DNA of 64,000 nt from Egibacter rhizosphaerae (GTDB lineage: Bacteria > Actinomycetota > Nitriliruptoria > Euzebyales > Egibacteraceae). Made by a program: the position numbers and the translations under genes. This document shows positions 10,755 through 19,455 of the stretch, one piece after another; position 1 is the stretch's first letter; every line of letters starts with the position of its first letter. A model generated the notes under the pieces. It made no database searches, was not told the origin of the DNA, and worked only from the letters and a program-made list of their open reading frames with translations. The stretch spans positions 806,001 to 870,000 of the forward strand of contig NZ_CP036402.1 of the NCBI RefSeq assembly GCF_004322855.1. Reading direction: 5' to 3'.

Positions 10755-10766
10755 GATCGTTTAAGC
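10755..10766. promoter_or_regulatory. Candidate LacI operator remnant at the IS junction
   Basis: Read on the minus strand, this is GCTTAAACGATC followed by the TA where the element inserted. It resembles the dyad at 1391-1405 and the motif at 11949-11961 (shared GCT, AACGAT). It lies just downstream of lacI, where the importer operon's promoter is expected. The insertion would cut the right edge of such an operator. Inference from three short matches only. Confidence 0.35.
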
Positions 10767-10817
10767 AAAGCAGCGCAAGACGGCTGGTGTCAAGGGGTGG
10801 CGGCCGCACCCCCCGCA

Positions 10818-11828
10818 TCAGCTGGGCGGCGGCCCGGTCGAGCCGCGGGCGACCAAGCGCACCGGCTCGAGGTGGGTGCGGCTCGATCCCGCACCCCACA
10901 AGCGCGCGAACGCGGCCCGGCCGAGGGCCCGAACGTCGAGTTGGATGGTCGTCAGGGGTGGGTCCAGCAGCTCGGAGGTGGCGAGGTCGTCATGCCCGAC
11001 GACGCTCACGTCGTGGCCCACTCGCAGTCCCTGTTGGCGCACGGCTGTGTAGACGGCGTGCGCGGTGAAGTCGGAGTTGGTGATGAACGCGGAGGGCGCC
11101 TCACTGCCGACCAGTGCCCGGCCGACGAGATCGTGAACCGCCCGCAGGTTCAGCGGCGTCTCGATCGGGCGGGACTCGAGATCGCGCTCCGCGGTGAGCG
11201 CGAGGAAGGCCTCGAGGCGGTCATAGTCGGCCATCAGTTCCGCGGGCGCCGTCAGGAACCCCAGCCGTCGGTGCCCGAGCTGGGCGAGGTGCTCCACGGC
11301 CAGCCGGACGGCGGTCGCGTTGTCGGGTGAGACGCGGGCCACGTCGTCCAGCCCCGGCACGCTGGCGTTGAGCACCACCGCTGGGACGTCGGGACGCAGG
11401 TCCTGCCACTGGGCGATCGCCGCGCCGGTACCGACGGGCGCGACCGCCAAGCCGTCGAAGCGGTAGGCGGCGAACGTCTCGACGTGGTGCGCTTCGAGGT
11501 TGGCGGAGTAGTCCGCGTCCGCGACGACGATCCCCGCTCCCGCCGCCACGGCGGCCTCCTGCATACCCCCGACCACGTCGAGGAAGTACGGGTTCTGCAG
11601 GTTGCGCACCACCACTCCGAACAACCGACTCTGCCCGGTGCGCAGCGCGCGGGCCACCGGATCGGTCCGGTAGCCGAGCCGGCTGGCCTCGGCAAGGATC
11701 TGCGCCTTCGTCTCGGCCGACACTCCCGCGCGGTCGTTCAGCGCGAAGCTGACCAGCGCGGTCGACACGCCCACGGCGTCCGCGATGTCCCGCAGCGTCG
11801 GGCGGCGGCCAGCGTTGCCCCCCCTCAC
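10818..11828 (-). CDS. LacI-family transcriptional regulator
   Basis: A 336-residue repressor. The N-terminal helix-turn-helix (PTLRDIADAVGVSTALVSFALN) is followed by the hinge region LGYRTDPVARALRTGQS and a periplasmic-binding-protein-like ligand domain (FGVVVRNLQNPYFLDVVGG ... SVVGHDDLATSELLDPPLTTI). The start is GTG 11828. It is divergent from the HAD phosphatase gene and upstream, on the same strand, of the Ugp-like importer. The likely regulon is the phosphodiester uptake and degradation genes around it. The effector is unknown; a phosphorylated polyol would fit. Confidence 0.9.
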   Translation of the reverse strand: MRGGNAGRRPTLRDIADAVGVSTALVSFALNDRAGVSAETKAQILAEASRLGYRTDPVARALRTGQSRLFGVVVRNLQNPYFLDVVGGMQEAAVAAGAGIVVADADYSANLEAHHVETFAAYRFDGLAVAPVGTGAAIAQWQDLRPDVPAVVLNASVPGLDDVARVSPDNATAVRLAVEHLAQLGHRRLGFLTAPAELMADYDRLEAFLALTAERDLESRPIETPLNLRAVHDLVGRALVGSEAPSAFITNSDFTAHAVYTAVRQQGLRVGHDVSVVGHDDLATSELLDPPLTTIQLDVRALGRAAFARLWGAGSSRTHLEPVRLVARGSTGPPPS

Positions 11829-11948
11829 CTACCCTCCGATGGCCGGTGGCGACCCTGCCGATCGTTCTCGGGCGGACTCGGCCACCACGGGACCCAGGGG
11901 GTCGGCCGCGGGTGACGATCGAGCAACCCGAGACGGAACAGTTGTGGA

Positions 11949-11961
11949 CTTTATCGTTACA
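11949..11961. promoter_or_regulatory. Candidate LacI operator in the lacI/HAD intergenic region
   Basis: On the minus strand this reads TGTAACGATAAAG, close to the LacI-family pattern of an inverted repeat around a central CG. It is the only AT-rich patch in the 174-base divergent gap and would cover both promoters. Similar cores occur at 1391-1405 and 10755-10766. Confidence 0.4.
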
Positions 11962-12002
11962 GCTTACCGTCTCCGCGAGCGACGGACGAGCAAGGGGGTG
12001 GC

Positions 12003-12830
12003 ATGCGGTGGGTTCGGCCATACGCCGGCTACATCTTCGACATCGACGGCACCCTGGTACGCGGTTCGCAGGTGCTACCCGGCGCGCGCGAGCTCGTCGA
12101 CGAGTTGCGCCGCGACCGCCGGCCCTTTGCGGTGATGTCGAACAACCCGCTCGTGCCCGCGGCCGCACACGCCGCCCGGCTGACCGAGCTCGGTCTCGAC
12201 GTGCGGACCGAGGACGTGCAGACCTCGGTGACCGCGCTGCTCACCCATCTGCGTGTGCAGCCGCGCGGGCCGGTCTACGTGATCGGGGAGCCTCCGCTCG
12301 TGGAAGCGCTGCACGAGGCGGGGATCCCCCAGAGCGACGATCCCGACCGGATCGCGTGCGTCGTGGCGGCGTTCGACCGGACCTTCGATTACGCGAAGTG
12401 GACCACCGCCTTCCGCGCGATCCGCCGCGGGGCCGAGCTGATCGCCACGAACGCGGACGCCACCTACCCCACCGCGGACGGCGAGATCCCCGACTGCGGA
12501 GGGATCATCGCCGCGCTCGAGACATCGACGGGACATCCGGTCAGCTTGGTGCTCGGCAAACCCTCGGGGTCCTTCCTCGATGCGGTCCTCGCCCGTATGG
12601 CGCTGCCGCGCGAGCAGGTGCTGATCGTCGGGGATCGGCTCGGGACCGACATCCCGATGGGCGCCGAGCACGGCGTTGACACCGCGCTCGTCCTGTCGGG
12701 CGTGACGACCCGCGACGCGCTGGCGTCCAGCGCGTTCCAGCCCACCTACGTCTGCGAGGGGGTCGACGAGCTGCGCCCGGGGCGGACCCCGGTGCCGCCC
12801 GACGGTCGCGTGAGCGGGGGATCGAGGTGA
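12003..12830 (+). CDS. HAD-family phosphatase, NagD/glycerol-3-phosphate phosphatase type
   Basis: A 275-residue haloacid dehalogenase-superfamily phosphatase. Motif I is FDIDGTLVRG (nucleophile and acid Asp), motif II is VMSNNP, the Lys of motif III is in GKPSG and motif IV is IVGDRLGTDIPMG. The long cap insertion between motifs II and III matches the NagD/IIA class. Members hydrolyse small sugar or polyol phosphates. Because the cytoplasmic GDPD gene starts inside its stop codon, glycerol-3-phosphate is a good candidate substrate. The gene is divergent from lacI. Confidence 0.85.
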   Translation: MRWVRPYAGYIFDIDGTLVRGSQVLPGARELVDELRRDRRPFAVMSNNPLVPAAAHAARLTELGLDVRTEDVQTSVTALLTHLRVQPRGPVYVIGEPPLVEALHEAGIPQSDDPDRIACVVAAFDRTFDYAKWTTAFRAIRRGAELIATNADATYPTADGEIPDCGGIIAALETSTGHPVSLVLGKPSGSFLDAVLARMALPREQVLIVGDRLGTDIPMGAEHGVDTALVLSGVTTRDALASSAFQPTYVCEGVDELRPGRTPVPPDGRVSGGSR

Positions 12831-13606
12831 CCGCCGCCTCACCCACCCCCCTCGCCCGGGCCCCCGAGATCATCGCCCACCGCGGGGCGCGGGCGACGCA
12901 CCCGGAGAACACGCTGGCGGCGTTCGCAGAGGCGGCGAGGCTGCGGTCCGATGGCATCGAGTTCGACGTCCAGCTCTCGGCCGACGGGGTGCCGGTCGTC
13001 ATCCACGACGCCGATGTCCACCGCACCACCGGCGTGTCCGGGAAGGTCGGCGGGCTCACCGCGCACGAGCTCACCGCGTTGGATGCGGGGGCCTGGGTCG
13101 CTCCCCGGTTCGCCGGGGAGCGCATCCCGACCCTGGATGCGGTGCTCGAGTGGGGCGCCGAGCAGCGGCTGACCCTGCACATCGAACTGAAGGGCGGGCC
13201 CGGCACCCCGATGCCGGAGCTGTCCGCTGCAGTCGTGGCGGCGGTCGAGCGGCACGGGATGGTCGAGCGGGTGGTCCTGTCCTCCTACGACCACCGCGGC
13301 CTCGTCTTCGCCCGAGAGCGTTGCGCACCGCTCGCGACCGCGGTCCTGTTCGACTTCGGGCTGTACCGCCCGTGGGTGTACGCGGCCGACGTCGGGGCGC
13401 AGGCGCTCCATTGCCGGTGGGACTGGATCGACCGCGAACTGGTCGAGCAGGCTTCGGCGCACGGCATCGCCGTGCGCGGGTTCGGCGCCGAGACAGAGAG
13501 TGCCGTGGGCGCCGTTCTCGGCGCGGGCGCGTCGGTGATCACCCCTCGACCGGAGCGGGCGCGAGCTCTGCGCCACGCGCCTCCGAGGCGCGCAGCCGAG
13601 GGGTAG
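12827..13606 (+). CDS. ugpQ: Cytoplasmic glycerophosphodiester phosphodiesterase
   Basis: A 259-residue GDPD without a signal peptide. Catalytic motifs are IIAHRGARATHPENTLAAF, IEFDVQLSADG and VVIHD, then LHIELKGG further on. It should split imported glycerophosphodiesters into glycerol-3-phosphate and an alcohol. The GTG start overlaps the stop of the HAD phosphatase gene (GTGA), indicating a two-gene operon that would convert diester to glycerol. The symbol follows the functional analogue that serves the Ugp importer and is an inference from context. Confidence 0.88.
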   Translation: MTAASPTPLARAPEIIAHRGARATHPENTLAAFAEAARLRSDGIEFDVQLSADGVPVVIHDADVHRTTGVSGKVGGLTAHELTALDAGAWVAPRFAGERIPTLDAVLEWGAEQRLTLHIELKGGPGTPMPELSAAVVAAVERHGMVERVVLSSYDHRGLVFARERCAPLATAVLFDFGLYRPWVYAADVGAQALHCRWDWIDRELVEQASAHGIAVRGFGAETESAVGAVLGAGASVITPRPERARALRHAPPRRAAEG

Positions 13607-13690
13607 CTCGGCGGGGAGCAGCCGGTCCTGCTCGGCCTCGCAGCCGTGTTCGCGCGTCCGCCGGCTGTGTCGGTTACGCTCGGACGCGTA

Positions 13691-13782
13691 ACCACGCGGG
13701 GCGTCCCTGACGGGACTGAGACCGGTCGACGGCCGGAACCCGTGGAACCTGACCTCGTTGACACGAGCGGAGGGAACGTGGT
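13691..13782 (+). promoter_or_regulatory. TPP riboswitch (THI element)
   Basis: The closing stem P1 pairs ACCACG near 13691 with CGTGGT near 13777. The conserved pyrimidine-binding core CTGAGA is at 13715-13720 and the pyrophosphate-side motif GGAACCTGA at about 13744-13752, followed by GAGGGAA. This arrangement is diagnostic for thiamine pyrophosphate aptamers. It precedes tenA by 84 bases and should lower its expression when TPP is plentiful. Confidence 0.92.
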
Positions 13783-13835
13783 GTCACGCTCGGCCCTCGG
13801 TGCCGTCGCACCGGATCGAGTCGTCGCATGTGTCC

Positions 13836-13865
13836 CTCGCTCGCCTTTCAAGGAGCGTGAGCGAG
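13836..13865 (+). promoter_or_regulatory. Hairpin around the tenA ribosome binding site
   Basis: CTCGCTC at 13836-13842 can pair with GAGCGAG at 13859-13865, just before the ATG. The loop holds the AAGGAG box. It may be the expression platform of the riboswitch, acting on translation. How it couples to the aptamer is not visible by eye. Confidence 0.45.
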
Positions 13866-13866
13866 C

Positions 13867-14565
13867 ATGAGCTTCAGTGCGGACCTGGGCGCGAAGCACA
13901 AGGACCTGTTCGAGTCCTTCTGGGCCCACCCCTTCCTGCGGGGGCTGCACGACGGGACCCTCCCACGGGAGTGCGTCATCCACTACGTGGGGCAGGACCA
14001 CCAGTACCTGAACGCGTTCATCCGCTGCTACGGGCTCGGCGTCGCCCGATCGCCCGACCGCCGGTGGATGGCCTGGTTCAACGAGCAGATCCGGTTCCTG
14101 CTCGAGGACGAGCAGCATCCCCACCACGTGATGTGCGAGGCGGTCGGCATCAGCTACGACGACGTCCGCCAGGAGGACCTCGTTCCGTCGGCCCAGGCGT
14201 ACGTCAACCACATGGAGCTCTGCGCCCGTGATTCCCTGCCGGTGCTGATGGCCGGACTGCTGCCCTGCCCGTGGACCTACATCTGGGCCTGCACGCGCGC
14301 GATGAGCGAGGACCCGCCGGCGAACGACAACCCCTTCCACGGCTGGTGGGCGTTCTACGCCACCGACGAGGTGCAGAACCTGCTCGCCGAGTTCCAGCGC
14401 GGGGTGGACGAGTTGGCCGAACGGGCCAGCCCGTCCGAGCGCGACCGGATGGCTCGCGCCTTCGAGCGGAGCTGCCACCACGAGGTGCGCTTCTGGGAGA
14501 TGGCCTGGTCGCTCGAGAGTTGGACGCCCCCGCGCGGCAAGACGATGATCGGCACCGCCCACTGA
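13867..14565 (+). CDS. tenA: TenA-family aminopyrimidine aminohydrolase / thiaminase II
   Basis: A 232-residue all-helical TenA protein. Family landmarks are FWAHPFLRGLHDGTLP, YVGQDHQYLNAF, a Cys-containing YVNHMELCARDSLPVLMAGLLPCPWTY segment and the closing EVRFWEMAWSLE. The enzyme salvages degraded thiamine by hydrolysing aminopyrimidines. Control by a TPP riboswitch directly upstream supports the assignment. The ATG at 13867 has AAGGAG upstream. Confidence 0.92.
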   Translation: MSFSADLGAKHKDLFESFWAHPFLRGLHDGTLPRECVIHYVGQDHQYLNAFIRCYGLGVARSPDRRWMAWFNEQIRFLLEDEQHPHHVMCEAVGISYDDVRQEDLVPSAQAYVNHMELCARDSLPVLMAGLLPCPWTYIWACTRAMSEDPPANDNPFHGWWAFYATDEVQNLLAEFQRGVDELAERASPSERDRMARAFERSCHHEVRFWEMAWSLESWTPPRGKTMIGTAH

Positions 14566-14578
14566 CGAGGACGCTCGG

Positions 14579-14644
14579 GTGGGCCACTGTTCGGGTGGGA
14601 CCGCTGCTCGCGTGGGCCACTGTTCGGGTGGGACCGCTGCTCGG
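14579..14644. repeat. Tandem 33-bp repeat, two copies
   Basis: A 33-base unit beginning GTGGGCCACTGTTCGGGTGG occurs twice in a row with at most one difference, right after the tenA stop codon and before the convergent thiI. No coding role is seen. Confidence 0.85.
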
Positions 14645-14820
14645 GTGGGGCCGTGCGGCGGCGCTGTCATGCCTCAGCCGGGGACCCCACCCACACCCGC
14701 GCGTAGCCGACCCGGTCCTCCCACGGATTGTCGGTGCGGTGGGTGTTGCGCATGGCCCCTCATCCGCCGCTGCGAGTCACGCCCCCCGGGGCGGCCGTGG
14801 GGCGCCGGGCAAGGCTCGGA

Positions 14821-16251
14821 TCATGCGGCATCCTGCCGCGATCCGGTGCCGGCCGCACGCCGCGGGCTCCCCTCCGACAGCCCGGGGGCTGCCGCCGGGT
14901 GCACGACGCGCACGTCGTGACCGACCGCCGCCAGCCGCGTCGCGACCGACACCGCCCCACGACCGCCGACGGCGATCGGACGCCCGTGCGGCACCGCCGG
15001 ATCGTCGCCGGGCTTGTCCACGTGCACGGACTCCGAGCCCTCGGGCGGCTCGCCGGACACGGGGACCGCCGACATCCCGGGAACCCACTCGCTGACGTCG
15101 AGCACCCGCAGTCCCGCCAGGGACTGCTCCACCAGCGCCTCGACGACGTCCCCTCCGGCCCGCGCGAGGTCGTGCGGGCTCGCCGCAACCGAGACCGGCC
15201 CGTTCCCGAGGTCGCAGACCTCCTTCGCCCGCGCCGACAGGTCGTGGGTACCGAGCCGCTTGGCCTGCGCGACGATCTCCTCCTTCGGCAGGCCGACGAG
15301 GGGGCGCAGCACGGGGCGACTCGTGTACGCGTCGAGGGTGACGAGGTTGGACAGGGTCTGGCTCGACACCTGCCCCAGGGCGTCGCCCGTGACGAGGGCC
15401 GGATAGCCGGCCCGCTCGGCGAACCGATCCGCAGCGGTGAACATGACCTGCTTGAGCACCATCTGCCGCAGGTCCGAGCGGACCAGCTCGGTGAGCACGC
15501 CGTTCACCGCCTCGGCATCGAGCATCCAGACGCGGGGTCGCGTCCCCGGCGCCCACTCCCGCACGAGGTGGTGTGCGAGCGCGGTCGCGTGGTCGCTCTG
15601 CGCGCACTCGAGCATGAGGTGCAAGAAGTCGGTCGGGGCGCCCCGGCGCATGAGCATCCATGCGGCGACGGCGGAGTCGAAGCCGCCCGAGAGCAAGCTC
15701 ACGACCCGCTCCTGGGTGCCGAGCGGCAACCCGTCCGGTCCGGGCCACTCGCGTTCGACGACCCAGGCGGTGTCCCCGAAGAGCTCGACCTTGATCTCGA
15801 CCTCGGGGGACTCGAGATCGACGCCGGCCGAGGCGTCGAAGAGCCGTGCCCCGAGATCCGCGGCGAAGTCGTTCGTCCGCCACCGCTGCCCGCCACGCTT
15901 GCGCGCCCGCACGGCGAAGGTCCGTCCCGCGACGCGTGGACGCAGGTACTCGCCGAGCTCGCCGATCAGCAGGTCCAGGGGACGCTCAGCGAACGGGACC
16001 GCCTCCCGCACCGCGTGCACGCCGAAGGTGTGAGCGGCGACGGCCGCCGCGGACTCCACCGCGTGCTCCGGGGCGCGGATCATGAGCGGGCGCCGACGGG
16101 GGCGCACCACCCACGCCGCGGGCGCCCGGGTGGCCAGCCCCGCGCGCAAGCGCGACCGCAGGACGCGGCGGAAGCGCCGCCGCGTCTGCAGTGACTTGGT
16201 GTGGAACTCGCCGGACTCCGCGACGAGCAACCAACGCAGCTTGTTCGTCAT
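14821..16251 (-). CDS. thiI: ThiI-like tRNA 4-thiouridine synthetase, rhodanese cysteine missing
   Basis: A 476-residue ThiI homologue. It has an N-terminal ferredoxin-like/THUMP region (to about residue 165), a PP-loop SGGFDSAVA that adenylates tRNA, and a TGDALGQVSSQTLSNL segment typical of the family. The C-terminal 90 residues look like a rhodanese domain (LRVLDVSEWVPG ... IAVGGRGAVSVATRLAAVGHDV). The loop that should carry the persulfide Cys reads GGRGAVS, so the cysteine is gone. Sulfur transfer must then use another protein. I chose ATG 16251 for its GGAGG box. It converges on tenA, giving a small thiamine/sulfur neighbourhood. Confidence 0.85.
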   Translation of the reverse strand: MTNKLRWLLVAESGEFHTKSLQTRRRFRRVLRSRLRAGLATRAPAAWVVRPRRRPLMIRAPEHAVESAAAVAAHTFGVHAVREAVPFAERPLDLLIGELGEYLRPRVAGRTFAVRARKRGGQRWRTNDFAADLGARLFDASAGVDLESPEVEIKVELFGDTAWVVEREWPGPDGLPLGTQERVVSLLSGGFDSAVAAWMLMRRGAPTDFLHLMLECAQSDHATALAHHLVREWAPGTRPRVWMLDAEAVNGVLTELVRSDLRQMVLKQVMFTAADRFAERAGYPALVTGDALGQVSSQTLSNLVTLDAYTSRPVLRPLVGLPKEEIVAQAKRLGTHDLSARAKEVCDLGNGPVSVAASPHDLARAGGDVVEALVEQSLAGLRVLDVSEWVPGMSAVPVSGEPPEGSESVHVDKPGDDPAVPHGRPIAVGGRGAVSVATRLAAVGHDVRVVHPAAAPGLSEGSPRRAAGTGSRQDAA

Positions 16252-16409
16252 GTGGGTCGACCTCCGCGCGGCCGAGCCGCACCGAGCACGCACGGGCCGC
16301 GACGACGAGGACCGGGTTCAGCCTGTCCATGCTGCCACGGTGGACGCGCGAACGATGGCGCCACGCCCCCTCGGAGGGTCCGCCGATGCGACGGGTTCGG
16401 GTCTCACGC

Positions 16410-18299
16410 CTACGGCGACTGCCCGCCGAGGGCGGTCGCGACCTCCTCCAGCACCGCCGGGTCCTCGATCGTCGACGGCGCGGCGGGGTGCTGCCCATCG
16501 GCGATCTCGCGCATGTTGCGGCGCAGGATCTTGCCCGAGCGGGTCTTCGGCAGACGGTCGACCACGACCACGCGCTTGAACGCCGCGACGGGCCCGACCT
16601 CCTCGCGGACCAGCGCGACCAGCTCCTGCTCCAACGTCGTGTGATCGCGCACCTCCGCGTCGTCGGAGAGGACGACGAACCCCACCGGGGCCTCCCCCTT
16701 CAGGTCGTCGGCCACGCCGATGACCGCGCACTCGGCGACCGCCGGATGCGCTCCCAGCGCGGCCTCCATCGCGCCGGTCGACAGTCGGTGGCCGGCGACG
16801 TTCAGCACGTCGTCGATGCGGCCCATGATGAACAGGTAGCCGTCCTGGTCGATCAGGCCGCCGTCGCCGGTGAGGTAGTACCCCGGGTAGCGGGAGAGGT
16901 AGGCGTCGACGAAGCGGTCGTCGTCGTTCCAGAGGGTCGGCAGCGCACCCGGCGGCAGCGGCAGGCGGACCGCGACCGCTCCCTCCCGCCCCGGGGCGAC
17001 CTCCTTACCTTCATCGTCGAGGATGCGGACGTCCCAGCCGGGCATCGGCTTGGTCGGCGAACCGGGTTTGATCGGCAGAGGTTCGAGGCCGAGGGGGTTG
17101 GCGGCGACCGGCCACCCGGTCTCGGTCTGCCACCAGTGGTCGATCACGGGCCGGTCGAGCACCTTCGCGGCCCAGTCGTAGGTGTCGGGATCGAGCCGCT
17201 CGCCCGCGAGGAACAGCGCGGAGAACCGCGAGAGGTCGTAGCGCGCGAGATGGGAGGCCGACGGGTCCTCCTTCTTGATCGCGCGGAAGGCCGTGGGGGC
17301 GGTGAACAAGGTCTTCACACCGTGCTCGTCGACCACCCGCCAGAACGCGCCGGCATCGGGCGTGCCGACGGGCTTGCCCTCGTACATCACGGTCGTGCAA
17401 CCCGCGAGCAGGGGCGCGTAGACGATGTAGGAGTGGCCGACCACCCACCCGACGTCGCTCGCGGCCCAGAAGACCTCGCCGGGCCCCGTGTCGTAGATCG
17501 CCGTCATCGACCAGCGCAGCGCGACCGCGTGGCCGCCGTTGTCGCGGACGACGCCCTTGGGCTTGGCGGTCGTCCCGGACGTGTAGAGCACGTAGAGCGG
17601 GTCCGTCGCCGCGACGGGGGTGCACCCCACCGGCCGGGCGGCCGCGGCGAGCTCCTCCCAGTCGTGGTCGCGTCCGGACGTGAGTTCGGCGGGCTGCTCC
17701 TCGCGCTGCAGCACGACGCAGGCATCCGGCGTGTGCTCGGCCTGCTCGAGCGCGCGCTCGACGAGCGGCATGTAGGGCACGACGCGTCCGGGCTCGACCC
17801 CGCACGAGGCGGCGACGACCGCCACCGGCCGCGCATCGTCGATCCGCACCGCGAGCTCGCGCGCCGCGAACCCGCCGAAGACCACCGAGTGGATCGCACC
17901 CAGCCGCGCGCACGCGAGCATCGCCACCGCGGCCTCGGGCACCATCGGCAGGTAGATGAGCACACGGTCGCCCGCCGAGACGCCCAGACCGGCGAGCGCG
18001 CCCGCGAACCGGGCGACGTCGTCGCGCAGCTCGGTGTAGGTGAACCGCCGGGTCCGTCCCGTGAGCGGGGAATCGTGGATCAGCGCCAACTGGTCGCCGC
18101 GGCCGGCCTCGACGTGCCGGTCCACGGCGTTGTAGCAGGTGTTCAGCTCCCCGTTGGCGAACCAGCGGGGCGCCGGGCGGGCCTCGCGGTCCAGGATCCT
18201 CGTGGGCCGTCGGGTCCACTCGATCGCGGCGGCCGCCTCGCCCCAGAACCCCTCCGGATCGGACATGCTGTGGTGATAGGCACGGGCGTATGCGGACAC
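16410..18299 (-). CDS. Acetyl/propionyl-CoA synthetase (PrpE-like)
   Basis: A 629-residue AMP-forming acyl-CoA synthetase of full family length. Core motifs are LYTSGTTAKPKGVV (nucleotide binding), WWQTETGWP, YYLTGDGG and the C-terminal KTRSGKILRRNMREIADG, whose Lys is the usual regulatory acetylation site. The sequence HHSMSDPEGFWGEAA near the start and the overall motif spacing favour the PrpE branch (propionate) over Acs, but acetate cannot be excluded. GTG 18299 has GAGGTCGAGC upstream. It stands alone on its strand. Confidence 0.88.
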   Translation of the reverse strand: MSAYARAYHHSMSDPEGFWGEAAAAIEWTRRPTRILDREARPAPRWFANGELNTCYNAVDRHVEAGRGDQLALIHDSPLTGRTRRFTYTELRDDVARFAGALAGLGVSAGDRVLIYLPMVPEAAVAMLACARLGAIHSVVFGGFAARELAVRIDDARPVAVVAASCGVEPGRVVPYMPLVERALEQAEHTPDACVVLQREEQPAELTSGRDHDWEELAAAARPVGCTPVAATDPLYVLYTSGTTAKPKGVVRDNGGHAVALRWSMTAIYDTGPGEVFWAASDVGWVVGHSYIVYAPLLAGCTTVMYEGKPVGTPDAGAFWRVVDEHGVKTLFTAPTAFRAIKKEDPSASHLARYDLSRFSALFLAGERLDPDTYDWAAKVLDRPVIDHWWQTETGWPVAANPLGLEPLPIKPGSPTKPMPGWDVRILDDEGKEVAPGREGAVAVRLPLPPGALPTLWNDDDRFVDAYLSRYPGYYLTGDGGLIDQDGYLFIMGRIDDVLNVAGHRLSTGAMEAALGAHPAVAECAVIGVADDLKGEAPVGFVVLSDDAEVRDHTTLEQELVALVREEVGPVAAFKRVVVVDRLPKTRSGKILRRNMREIADGQHPAAPSTIEDPAVLEEVATALGGQSP

Positions 18300-18508
18300 G
18301 GCTCGACCTCCTCACGGCCTTCGCCTCGCCGGCGCACCCCGAGACTCCGCGCCGCTGGACGAGCGGTCAACCGTGGATCGCCGAGCGGCGTCTCAGCCGG
18401 GACGAGCGGTCGCGGGCCACGGCGAGCGGCCCGATGCGCCCGGCCTCGCGAACCCGGTGTGCCTGCTCGATACTGGACCGCTGCCGCGCATCCAGTAGGA
18501 GGTTCTTG

Positions 18509-19309
18509 ATGAGACCGAGCCGACCCGTCACCTCGCCGGGTGTCGTGCTCGTTGCCGCCCTCGTCATCGCCCTGGGCGTGACCGTCCTGGCGGCCTGCGC
18601 CGAGGAGGCGGGCGAGGACGACCGAGGCGAGGAGACCGCCGCCGAGAACGAGCAGGACGAGGACCCGCAGGCCGAGCTCGAGACCGAGCTCGACGACGCC
18701 GAGTCGCGGATCGCCCAGCTCGAGGCCGAGCTCGAGGAGGCCGAGGCGCGCATCACCGACCTCGAAGGGGCCCGCGACGCCGCCGAGGACCGCGCCGCCG
18801 AACTCGAAGCCGAACTGCAGGCCACCGAGGACCCGGGGGACGCCGACGCCGAGGAGGAGGCCGCGCTCGGCGAGCCGGCACCGCTGCGCTCCGAGGAGGG
18901 CCTGGTCGACCAGCTGCGGACGTACTTCCCGCCACCGGACGACCTGCCCGAGGGGTGGGAGCCGGGCGTCGGGGACTGGCGCGAGATCGACGTCCCCGAG
19001 GGGTTCGGAGAGGGCACCGGGTTCGAGGCACCGGGCCAGCTGCTGACCGCGTACGCCGAGCAGCAGGTCGGCGCTGAATTCGGTCTCGGGGGCGACGTGT
19101 GGGAGACGACGCTGCGCGTACTGGACGAGGACCCCGAGACGGGCGAGGCCACCGGCGCCCACCTCGAGTGGGGACTGGCGGACGATGCCGTGGTGGGTTC
19201 GGACACCCGGCTCGAGCTACGCGACGACGGCGACGGCTGGTACGTGGAGAGCGCCGAGCAGCGCCCGCACTGCCGGCGCGGCGTGACCGACGACGGTACC
19301 TGCACCTGA
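18509..19309 (+). CDS. Coiled-coil lipoprotein of unknown function
   Basis: A 266-residue exported lipoprotein. The signal peptide ends in a lipobox (VTVLAAC). An acidic stretch and a heptad-rich coiled coil of about 70 residues follow (ELDDAESRIAQLEAELEEAEARITDLE). The C-terminal 140-residue domain has no motif I recognise (LRTYFPPPDDLPEGWEPG onwards) and two Cys near its end. The start is firm: TAGGAGG lies seven bases before ATG 18509. No operon partner is evident. Confidence 0.82.
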   Translation: MRPSRPVTSPGVVLVAALVIALGVTVLAACAEEAGEDDRGEETAAENEQDEDPQAELETELDDAESRIAQLEAELEEAEARITDLEGARDAAEDRAAELEAELQATEDPGDADAEEEAALGEPAPLRSEEGLVDQLRTYFPPPDDLPEGWEPGVGDWREIDVPEGFGEGTGFEAPGQLLTAYAEQQVGAEFGLGGDVWETTLRVLDEDPETGEATGAHLEWGLADDAVVGSDTRLELRDDGDGWYVESAEQRPHCRRGVTDDGTCT

Positions 19310-19455
19310 GCCGAGCGCCTCGCCGACCGGCGCGCGCGATCCGTGACACACGCCACGAACCACGAATGACGATCAGGTAACGTGCGAAACGGCCGCCGAG
19401 ACGGCAGGCTCTGGCACCGCGGAATCCGACCCCGACCCCAGGAGCCGGCGACGAG

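Noticed and set aside
14579-14644. Possible CRISPR array
   Set aside because: The repeat units are adjacent, with no spacers, and there are only two of them. No cas gene is present in the window.
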